A stretch of 64,000 nucleotides of DNA from Sabellastarte sp. h YS-2021 (taxonomy: Eukaryota; Annelida; Polychaeta; Sabellida; Sabellidae): the NCBI GenBank assembly GCA_964017235.1, contig OZ024934.1, forward strand, positions 88,006,706 to 88,070,705, written 5' to 3'. Under the pieces are notes generated by a model. The model was not told where the DNA came from. It searched no databases and was given only the letters and a program-made list of their open reading frames with translations. A program made the translations under genes and the position numbers. Shown piece after piece: positions 54,480-64,000 of this stretch. Each line of letters opens with the position of its first letter. The first letter of the stretch is position 1.

Positions 54480-57400
54480 CATACTAATGAAAGGAAAGTA
54501 AACAACTCCCAATCATCAGAAACAAATTCTAAGTTCAACTGACTGTAAAAGTTCTAGAACAAAACTCCATTTCTGCTTGAAGATTTCGCTGCGATGTTGT
54601 TATTTTTTTTATTAGTTATCACCTAGAGATTGAGTAACTGTAATCATGAGAGGTCTTAATTTATTAACAAAGTAATTATTTCAAAATTTCTAAAACTACA
54701 AAGGGGCAATGGGATTAAAAATTACAGCACAGGATAGTTTGAATAATAAATGAAATACCATTTAAGCAATGTTCAACCCGTTAATGCTTAAACTAAGCAT
54801 GATGTATACAACTTTCTCCAAGATCTAGAAAATGGTGTATTGCTTCTCTGCATGGAAATCAAAAAAACTATAGGGCTTTTCTCCTGTAGGGCTTTTCTTG
54901 GTAGGGCTTTTGCCCAGTTTCCAATCAATAACTAAGGGGCTTTCCTATTACACTAATGAAATGTGATTGCTTCACTTTTAAAACTCCAATAGTTAATTCC
55001 AACTGTACAATGAAATTATTAACTGCCAAATTAGAGTTATATTTTTAATCATTACACAATAATATAGTGCTACTTCTGTGCCTCACAAATGTGATCACAG
55101 TTTAGCAAGAACGCACACACTAATTTGTAAAAAAACAGGCACTACACACTTTTTATAACACTTGAGATTTCATAATAGATTCTACTGGCCAGTGCTTAAA
55201 AGGTTCCAACAGACAATAATCATCTTGTTCAGTTTTGGATGTGTACACAAATATTGCTTTACACATATATAAATTTGCCACCCCTCAAATTTTATTTAAA
55301 CCAGGCACTGCCATATTAGGTATGTAACTACCCGGCTTTCTTCCCACTGGTGTACAATGTAAAAACTCTAATGAGACAGGAATCTTGTCAAAATTTGAAA
55401 GAACACTCGCTAGATTATTCATTTACTATATTGGATTATTCCAAAGTTTTTTTTCTTGACAGACAGCAAATGGCAGCCATGCAGTGTAATCGTGTGGGAT
55501 GAAGGAGATTACCAGATGGCCACAAACAGCCAAGATAGACAAAATCAGGCGAACTAATGCTCTGATCCACATTTTAGTGACTCAGTCTGCAAGTAGCGGT
55601 CAAAGTTTCTGTAAGGTCTCAAAATTCTGCCAAAATTCACAGTCCATTCCCTGTTTCTATTGTGTATAAGGATGGCACCTATGCACAGGATTGTATATAT
55701 CAATGATACAAAATAATGAAGTTATAAATCAAAAAAGCATGGGATATTCTCAATCATAGAAAACATGGTTGTTTATGGTTGAAATATGTAAACCTGTTGT
55801 CTCAGGTAGCTCTTATGCAGACGTTTAAAAGTTTAAAAGTAAGCATTTAGTCAGACTAGTCTGGTGGATGTCCAAACATATCAGTTGGACTAAGGAAACC
55901 AGTAGTTAACAGGCATACTGCATCACTAATACTGTGTTCAGGATCATGTTATTTGGTTTTCTGTTACTACTAGGTCAGACTAAAATCAGCTTCTGCCCCG
56001 CTGCTCCTCAATAACTGGTTATGACTTTGATAATTGCAAGCAGATGGCAACTTCTGCAAAGCCTAACTGGATATGAAAATTTGTATGACAAAATCTCTCA
56101 ATCAGAGAATAATCAACATGGTGGTCAAGAAAAATATTGCAAATTCGCAAAACCAGATTAAAATTAAATATGGATACTCCTGATATGAAAGACTGATAAA
56201 TATTCATTCGTATTTGAAACGTATACTTCCAGATATATACTAAATATATACTAACAGTGACTGACTGGTGTGATAAATTCCATGCTTATAACAAAGAGAT
56301 AAGAGTATGTTTTGGGGGATATTTCCCTGACATCAGGGGTGTATGGGTCCCCTGACCTGCATTCACCTTGTATCAGATTCATCACTGGCATACAAGTTGG
56401 TCTGCCAGTTGGGCATTCTCAATTATTTGGTCTTGTGCATTCCTGTAAAGTCAAATCTTAAAATTCAAAATCAGAGGAATTCAGTGTCAGAGTACTTTGA
56501 TCATGTAGTTGGTTGGCTTATTGGAATTTGGTTTTCCTGTGGATTTTGATAGAAAAAATAGTGGTTTAGGATCTACTCAGGAAAAGCATAGCCTTACTTT
56601 GCCACAAACTGGTCATATCACTGCTTATCTTTGGAAAAAAAATTAAACATAATAATATGTTAGGGCATTTTACTGAAAGGTCCATCACTATACCACAGCT
56701 GGCCAAAAATATTCCGTTAATACCCATGTACTTCACAAGCCACCCCCATACCCAATATTCCTAGGATATCTTCACCCCGGTGAAAGATTTCTAAGGAGAA
56801 TGTCCCCCACGCTAGTATGCAGAAAAGCTATCCTTTTGAATTCACATATTAAGCTACTCTTTTATTGATGATACTGATGATAACTTTTCCATCAATGGTA
56901 ATGAAAACTCTTAAATTGATGATACAAGAATGTAAGTGTTTCATGATCTGGCTCACAACTGATTGAAGTTGACCTGTTGACACATGGTAAATTTTGTTGA
57001 TAACTATTACTTTATTGAGCTTACTACTGTTCATTAATATTTACTATGTCTGATATAAGTTTAATTTCATAATGAATTGCATAAGAAATAACGAATGCTA
57101 AAGAAACAATTTTCCATGTAGTAATTTACTGAGTTCTTTAGTATATAGCTAATGGCCTCAACGGTTTTACAACTATATTTCTCAGTTTTCAGTAATGATA
57201 ATTGATAGTAATTTCATGTGGAAAATGTCACAATAAATAAACTAAAATAAAGCAAATAATACTTAACTTCTGTGCTACAATATTTTTCCTACTATTTCCT
57301 ATTAATTATCAGGGTATTTGTACCGATTTCCTTTAGAAACACACAATTGAAATTAGCTGATGTCAGTACCAAATCAGCTAGTTAATTAAATATTTAAAAA

Positions 57401-59265
57401 TACTGTGTTGATAATATATAATATATAAAACTATACATTGAATGTAACTAGTATAAGCTGCCCATTAAGGATAGCCATTGTTGCCCATCTAGTGAAAACT
57501 CATAAAACTACAGACAGATATGGATATATATTCCATTCTATAACCTCACAACGTGCACAAACATGGTAAATTCATTAAGTGTCTAATTTCTGTCTCTTCT
57601 ATCATGCCATAAATCAGATACAGAATTTACAGACCATTTTATTTTCACAACAGACATTATTTCCAGTAAGGTCTGAATCAATGATGGCGATTGTATACCC
57701 ATTTCGAACATTTCAATAAATTTAAACTTTTAATTCAACTCCCCATACTGGTAAGGGTGTCAAAATATGAAGAAACTAACTGGTTTCGCCATTACAACAA
57801 TAATAGTTTACGTTTGAAATCAGTGCTATGTGTTGTTTGCAGTAAAATATTTTGTTTAACCAAATGAAAATTTACCATACTCACCCTAAAATAAACTTGT
57901 GCATATTCTCTTTCTCTAGTTTACAGAACTTATAACGAACCCACCAATAAGTCTTTAACAAAATTTCACACTTACCCCAAACCCAGGAATAGGAGCATTG
58001 TTGCCCTAAATATCAGTCTTGATGATACCATGTTGTAGTTTTGATAGCACGTCAGTTCAACGCGGTGTTTTATATGACCAAATACATCAGCCAATATTGC
58101 TAATTTCTGCTGAATAAGAAATTTGAACATAATTTGTAAATGACACCAAATATTATGACTATGATTATTGGCACAATTTTAGGCAATTTTCCAAATGATA
58201 TAATTTCTATCAGCTAATAAGCTGAAACTAATACAATGGTAGGAAGGTCCTTCATGTTGCAATTATATCATTAGATCTGAGAAAATGAATGTCATTAAAA
58301 TATCAATAACACTGTGGCAGGTGAGGCAAGAAAGAAATCTTAAGTTTTAACTCAGACTCTAAAATTTTCTTTTGACTTAAACAAGATATGCGTAAGAATT
58401 GGAATTTTCAAAACTGATAAGCACCCAGCTGTGTTTTAAATGTTTTATTAATATTCAGTAAATTTTATATTACCCCGTGTGTTAGGCTGAAAAAAACAAA
58501 CTCATCCCAGCATATTAAGCTACTCACTGGTTTAATTTGCTGTTTTCTTAGGAATACGAATACCTGTCAACAATGACACAAGTGAGCTTTTGTATGGGAA
58601 TATATAACACCTGGGGCAAATTGGAGGAAATGTGAATTGCCACAGTATGTGAAATTCGCACTGGTGGCTTCCTTTAGAGATAAGACAAAATAATCCGGAT
58701 TTGTGCCAGTTTGCAACAGAAATTTTTGACACATATGTTATTTTCTTAAGTTTTATTTATCTTATTATTGCCAGTATAAAGTAGCTCATATTAAGTGTAA
58801 AATTAATAATTTATTTCTTAGTTCTTTTTATTTGACACATTTTTATGTATTCACAAGTAACACAGTTATATTGATGTCTACATGGGTGTTCTCATGTTAA
58901 TGTCGCTGTTCCACTGTTACTGAATTGTAAGCCCTAGAGAACTGACAAAACACGTGATTTGCCATGAGTCAAAGTACCTGTAAAAAAAGATCAGCCTTAC
59001 AGCCTGCTCCTGATTTGGAGCACTGATACCTGTGTTCTATTGGTGATTTGTAGTGGCAACTGGCTACATGATGGTATGACTTTTGAGTAACTTTGTGGTG
59101 GGAAAGTCAAATGCTAATGACCGACCACAAACTTTTTGACTGGTCACTTTAAAATTTGTAGAGTCTGAAGATTTGGGGGCATGGTCGGAACCAAATGAAG
59201 TCATCTAAAAGGGGAAAGCTAACTTAATTTCAGTTAATTAAAACATATAACAATATTAAAGACTC
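54480..59265. other. Long non-coding stretch without recognised features
   Basis: About 4.8 kb of AT-rich sequence. I find no exon with matching splice phase, RNA gene, tandem array or transposon coding motif. GTAGGGCTTTTC repeats three times at about 54870-54915. Confidence 0.4.
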
Positions 59266-59273
59266 TCAAAGAT

Positions 59274-59703
59274 ATGTCTGCAGACACATTGGAAATTATT
59301 GAGAGAGAAGTGATAATTTGGCTTGAGCTGCGGATATACATGTTGATGTTTGACTTAATTTTTTCTAAACTTGCTAGCAACGCTGACCCGTGGCATTCCA
59401 TTCTGGGTTGGAAGGTCAAGCATATTCAAATTTGTACCAAAGGTATGGAGTGCCATGCATGACGAAGTCCAATGGCAGGTCCTATCATGCCTATGCCTCA
59501 GAAACAAACGGAATGTTCCTCATGCAGAAGGCAGCAGATATAGCAAACAAATCCACATCAAGAAACCCAAGAAGCCTAGCAATGAATGCTACGATTATAG
59601 GGATTTTTTCTCGTTTATGCAAATGGTCGTAGTAGATGTTGGCTATAAATTTCGTTGGGTGCATAGATGCGCATCATGGGATAACTGGTTTTCCAGGGGT
59701 TGA
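59274..59703 (+). pseudogene. PIF/Harbinger transposase relic (DDE_Tnp_4 type)
   Basis: The plus frame from 59371 reads FWVGRSSIFKFVPKVWSAMH (the conserved FRVG-S-I--IV-EVC block), NVPHAEGSRYSKQIHIKKPK (the W-PH--GAIDGKHI block), and YDYRDFFSFMQMVVVDVGYK with FRWVHRCASWDNWFS (the Y-KKFFSI-L-AVVDADYKF-WVD-GA block). The first catalytic Asp (GAIDG) is replaced by SRYSK, while the Asp in VVVDVGYKF remains. The frame at 59274 may carry the immediately preceding residues. The C-terminal third with the last acidic residue is absent, and the next 50 bp lead into a MITE. Inactive. Confidence 0.8.
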
Positions 59704-59749
59704 GCCAATCACATATAGTGGACCCAATTATCAACAACTTAATGTGGGT

Positions 59750-60444
59750 GTTCCACCACACGACTAAGGCTCCCGATTAAGGGTTTTTGAGGGTCGGTTT
59801 GAAATATTTGCTTAGTCCCAGACCTTCTGTAAGGGTCGGTTGTGGTCGGTTGGGGCCGTGTGAGAAATCAAACATGTTTGATATTTCACACGACCCCAAC
59901 CTATTATTTTTTCCCGCCATAAACAAAATGTCCAGTCCCAGGCGTCCTCAGGCCTCCTCAGATCAAATTTACACAGTCCTATGTGGTCCCAGGCCGCCTG
60001 CGACCCTTAGTCGCCGACCCTTAGTCCCAGACCCTCTATTCTTAGTCCCAGGCCTCCTGCAACCGTTAGTCCCATTGCAAAACAAAAATCGGCTATCTCG
60101 GTCTGGGGACGCCTCAGGACACCTTGTGGGGTCGGGACTTAATCCTGGGTTAGTCGGCTCTTAGTCCCAGGTGGCCTGAGGCGTCCTGGGACCCAGTCGG
60201 TTTGTCTACGACAGGATCGTGGTTCAAACCGACCACAAAAATGGCTTAGTCGGTTCTTAGTCCCAGACCAGTTAGGGACTGTCTGGGGCCTCCTGGGGCG
60301 TCCTGAGGCCGATCTGTAGTTAATCCCAGACCTTCATACCGATTCTGTCTTCCACCCCATTGGTCAATTTTTTTTCCATTTTTTCCAAGACTACCCACGA
60401 TTAAGGGTCGCCGACAGGATCGGGGCTTAATCCTTTGGTGGAAC
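59750..60444. mobile_element. GC-rich MITE with GTTCCACCA inverted ends and CTTAGTCCCAG internal repeats
   Basis: The left end GTTCCACCACACGACTAAGG with CTCCCGATTAAGGG is matched inverted by the right end (GATTAAGGGTCGCC, CTTAATCCTTTGGTGGAAC, ending 60444). The outer 9 bp are perfect and the inner part diverged. The interior is markedly richer in G+C and CpG than its surroundings and repeats (C)TTAGTCCCAG(A/G)CC about seven times, with GGCCTCCTG / GGCGTCCT words in both orientations. No conserved protein. It is probably a non-autonomous DNA transposon; the superfamily is unclear. Confidence 0.7.
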
Positions 60445-60449
60445 AAGGG

Positions 60450-62890
60450 CATTACGTAGCAGTAGCCACACAGCAAAGGGACCACAGAAGAGACTAATTT
60501 GTCAATTAAGGGGGGGCACATCTAGTGAGCAAAGGTATAAAATTAAATCACTATTGTTCAGGGCCAGCTGAAGCTGTGTTCCCATCTTGTTTTTGTTATT
60601 CCCCAAGATCTGATGGGTGAAGTCCACATGATTTATATTGATCTCTCTCACTGAAAACCATTTTTGAAACAGTGACATAGAAACCACGGCCACATATGTA
60701 CAACATACAATCCCCCACAACAAAGATCTTTTAAAATTTTTCAAAGTCCAACCTTTCTTTAGTGAGTCCTGTTTTTTACACAAAGTGGTTAATTGCTAAC
60801 ACCAGACATCGCCCTATTGTCTTTTGGATATGCTCAGTTACAAACAAAATCTAAGGACTGATATGCAGCTGTGAGTGTCTATGTTATGGTCATGGGTCAA
60901 GTGCGGTGGCAATTACCGGTTGCTTTTAAGTTGCAACAGGAAAAGACAAAATGTTTATTTAACAAATTTATTTAACAATTAAAATAATGTTTACATTCAA
61001 TTCAAATGCTCTTAATAGATTGCACAATTAAGCAATTATATAATAATGAAATCAATCTGACTTGACCACAGTTCTATCCGTGTAATTAACAGTTAAGTTT
61101 GTCCGTTGTATCCAGCAATCTGTCCTATGATCTATTTGGCATCCACAAACAGTGTCTGTATCCAGATTTTCAGAGAGTCTGTACAACTAAGCTGTCCAAT
61201 GTACAGCAAAATCATTCTCTGGTAGATCCACAAATTATATTCAGATATAAACAATACACAGAAAATCCACTCTGTAGTAGATCCACACAGTATACCCAGT
61301 TCACTCTGACCAGAGTTCACCACAAAATGTACGTAACACAGTATAGCAGTTCATACAGAACATCAACTTGAAAAAAAGCTGCTGTGGCCAGGTTTTCAAC
61401 TCTTCGTATACTGGAGATTATAAAATATTCTAGAAAAAATGTTAACAATATAGAAGGAATACACAATACATTTCCAGTTTTACATGAGAGGTCAGCACAG
61501 CTAGACCAATTCTGTAAACTACACAGACAAATCAAGAATTCAATGTTCTGATATGGTACAAGAACTCTGTTGTCAGTGTACTGCTACGTACAACATTGTT
61601 TTTGTGAAAAGACACACTGGTAGAGTGCCCTAATATCAAAAGTGCAATTTGTAATAGTCTAGATGGATACACATTCTCAAAAGACAGATGGCCTGTCGCC
61701 ATAACAGAAAGTGTGGCCTCCAACAGACAATGCAAGTATGGGTAAATGACGTGCCATATATGGAAATGACAGTACCTTTCACCATTGTAACTGAACTTCA
61801 GTAGTTGGTGATTCTGGAGGCAATCGAGTCGGTCACCAACTAAGTTCCAGATATATCTGGCACCTGGGCCTTGTCGTGTGCAATGTTCTGGGCACTCATA
61901 TGGCTGATGTTCTGTTTGGACCAGATCACTCAGGTCCACTTTCTATATATGGGTCAAAGCAAGCAAAAATAAGTCGTCCATCCTAAAGGTTAGCTTTGAC
62001 TGTCTCGTGACTCAAACAGTTTGTCTTGCTCACCCTCAAAGGTTTTCAAACATATTTGTAAACTGGTGCAAATGTCTACAATCACTGCCATTGCCTTCCC
62101 AAATTTTCATAACTGAAAAAAATAAGTTGTACAATCAGTTTGGTTATGCTCGGGACAACATTATCAGGGTGATCAGGAAACGAACTAGCAAAAGGTGGTA
62201 CAGGGAGTTTTTAAGAAAACAATGTCAATTCATTTCTTTATCGAAAGGACATTATTCTCAATACCAAGTTTACACTTGTCTATTCTAGGCTTCTAGCATC
62301 ACGTGACAAACAGGCAGTGAATGAGAACACATTGTGTAGTGTTGAAAAACACGAAAGATCACTATCAAGATCTGGATCCAAACTATCTTAATGAGAACCA
62401 TGCAGCCACAGTTACCACCCTCACCCTACCCTTCAAGGGGTGAGGACCAAAATACTTGACGAAATTATTTTATGATGACATTTTACTACACATGGAACGT
62501 AAGTCTTATGTACCACGGGTAATGAACATCATAAGATGTAATTCAATATTAGCACCCTTTTGTGGTGGTTAATATGTCTGCACTAACAGATTATAATCTT
62601 TGTTCTTACTTCATTTCACTGTTGAACATACACTGGTCATTTACTACAGATAAAGGAAACCAGGCAAAAGTTCAGGTATAAAAGCTTCATTGAACTAAAA
62701 TATTTTAGCCTTTCCTTGAAACAAGTCATTTCCTACTCACCACATGATCTCATTTTCAAGACAAAATAAGTCATTAGCTCCGGAAGATCAGTTGATCACA
62801 AGAAAATTAGCCGTGTAACAACTAATCAAAATGACTGGACAATGTATTTGTGTTATAGTGACTCCGCAAAAAGCAAGCTATTGTATTTCA
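60450..62890. other. Mostly non-coding stretch, a few unassigned frames
   Basis: Open frames at 60502-60783 (minus), 61532-61939 (minus, 135 codons) and 62007-62288 (plus) have no family I recognise. The 61532-61939 frame has a weak, unconvincing resemblance to a Tc1-type transposase C-terminus. No RNA gene or clear repeat. Confidence 0.35.
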
Positions 62891-62904
62891 AGAAGTCATT
62901 TTAT

Positions 62905-63420
62905 TGAGTATTTGTGTAATCAGGGAATTCAGTAATTCCCTCAATATTTTTGGAGAATTCACAAAAACCTTTGATGGACAAGGGAATTAAAATGACTAAC
63001 TATGTCTAAAAACATGACTTAGTATCTAAAAAAATGAGATATTATTTCGAAAATTTAATTAATGTCTCAAGAAACTGATATAAATTATCTTGAAAAATTG
63101 ACATGATATCTCAAAAATAAACTTAGCTATCTCGAAAATTTGAGTTAACATCTCAAAAATTGACTAAGTATCTTAAAAAATCGAGGTAATTAATATCTAA
63201 AAAAAAAAATTGAGACACTATCTCAATAAATTGAAAAAAATGCTTTACCCTAGTACTCTTCCGTACATATCACGCAAAAGTATTCTAAAGACTAAAAAGA
63301 TGAGTTATAAAATCCCATCAGTCTACACACAACTTAACCAACTGAAATGCACAAGATTCAACTAATGTACAATAAATATAATTTCACAATTTCCCTAAAA
63401 TATTCAGCGAATATGTGAAA
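62905..63420. mobile_element. Decayed relative of the palindrome element
   Basis: The left TATTTGTGTAATCAGGGAAT plus TCAGTAATTCCCT corresponds to the left end of the 27.5-kb element, with the ACGCGT centre replaced. The right TTTCCCTAAAATATTCAGCG plus AATATGTG is the inverted counterpart. About 515 bp, non-coding; filled with the ATCTCAAAAATTGA-type repeat. Confidence 0.55.
62985..63240. repeat. Degenerate tandem repeat, (T)ATCTCAAAAATTGA(G) units
   Basis: Eight or more units of about 27-30 bp alternate ATCTCAAAAAT or ATCTCGAAAAT with TGA(G)T(T/A)A spacers. Each unit is partly self-complementary, because ATCTCAAAAATTTGAGAT is close to palindromic. Confidence 0.7.
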
Positions 63421-63657
63421 AAATGCACTAGAGCTTTTGTCGTTTTGAAGGGCGATAATATGAATTATACATGTAATCAGCACCTCCACTCAAAAGGAAC
63501 ATCATCGCTGAAGTGAGGGTGGTACCATTATACCTGGGTCTAATGGTAACACCGCTAATAGTTGGGGAGCATTCATTATTTCCTCGATTACAATTTTAAG
63601 AACTACTTTTTACCGAACTCATACCTAACTAAACGGGTGAATGCTAAGCTCTGTATA

Positions 63658-63950
63658 GTGGTACAGTGGGACCTGCCTCCACTCTAGTTCTTCCCTGGTG
63701 GTACAGTGGGACCCACCTCCTCTCTGCTTCTTCCCTAGTGGTACAGTGGGACCCGCCTCCTCTCGAGTTCTTCCCTAGTGGTACAGTGGGACCCACCTCC
63801 TCTCTAGTTCTTTCCTAGTGGTACAGTGGGACCCACCTCCTCTCTAATTTTCCCTAATGGTACAGTGGGAGCTGTCTTCTCTCTAATTCTTCCCTAGTGG
63901 TACAGTGGGACCCACCTCCTCTCTAGTTCTTCCCTAGTGGTACATTGTTG
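63658..63950. repeat. 40-bp minisatellite, seven units
   Basis: Units start at 63658, 63698, 63738, 63778, 63818, 63857 and 63897, with an eighth partial one at 63937. Consensus GTGGTACAGTGGGACCCACC then TCCTCTCTAGTTCTTCCCTA. Units differ by one to five bases; most are 40 bp and one is 39. A period not divisible by three argues against coding. Confidence 0.95.
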
Positions 63951-64000
63951 CAGACAAGGCGAGGAATCAGATGAATGCTTTATAAGAGATTCGCAAACAT

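Noticed and set aside
61532-61939. A 135-codon minus-strand open frame, considered as a Tc1/mariner transposase C-terminus
   Set aside because: The supposed WPA-SPDLNPIE block is not readable in any frame and no upstream DDE residues or inverted ends are visible.

Overview
This is a eukaryotic window, about two-thirds A+T, with spliced genes carrying GT-AG introns, long introns and many decayed transposable elements. Two genes point to an animal: an ADF/cofilin and a rhodopsin-family GPCR. The tRNA-derived SINE family, whose 3' region ends in a GTTGAAAGCGGCGTTAAA-type block followed by AATA-rich tails, suggests a lophotrochozoan, most likely a mollusc. That taxon call is inference. CpG is sparse except in a few young or GC-richer blocks.

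Layout. 1-2.4 kb: ADF/cofilin, plus strand, coding exons 226-509, 1829-1911 and 2148-2224. 2.4-7.7 kb: no recognisable gene. 7.7-15.9 kb: relics only: two reverse transcriptase/RNase H remnants, two LINE 3' ends, two SINEs, a small tandem array and a fold-back MITE. 17.1-23.2 kb: a structurally complete but coding-dead DIRS-type tyrosine-recombinase retrotransposon, with inverted terminal repeats and an internal complementary region. 23.8-27.0 kb: a LINE carrying endonuclease and RT, split by two SINEs with clean target-site duplications and containing a patch of DIRS-type RNase H sequence. 27.5-29.0 kb: an element ending in inverted repeats and packed with copies of a 20-bp palindrome centred on ACGCGT. 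30-32.5 kb: two SINEs, a CpG-rich patch and a tandem array.

32.6-40.3 kb, minus strand: a four-exon peptide-receptor-like GPCR whose exon phases all agree (374 residues). Its 4.5-kb first intron holds a decayed MADF-type transposon ORF and another dispersed repeat. Upstream of it (40.5-41.1 kb) is a tandem array rich in CRE-like, CCAAT and octamer-like motifs. 41.8-47.8 kb: three minus-strand LINE relics, one carrying a G-rich hAT-like MITE. 48.4-50.5 kb: a broken C2H2-finger/P-loop ORF, a SINE and a tandemly duplicated block. 53.6-54.5 kb: another LINE 3' end. 59.3-60.4 kb: a PIF/Harbinger transposase relic beside a GC-rich MITE. 62.9-63.95 kb: a decayed relative of the palindrome element and a 40-bp minisatellite.

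Only the cofilin and the GPCR look like functional host genes. Most of the rest is a layered record of transposition, and insertion order can be read at several places. The most unusual items are the palindrome-array element, the LINE/DIRS chimera, the DIRS element with its ends and circle-junction sequence preserved, and the motif array upstream of the GPCR.
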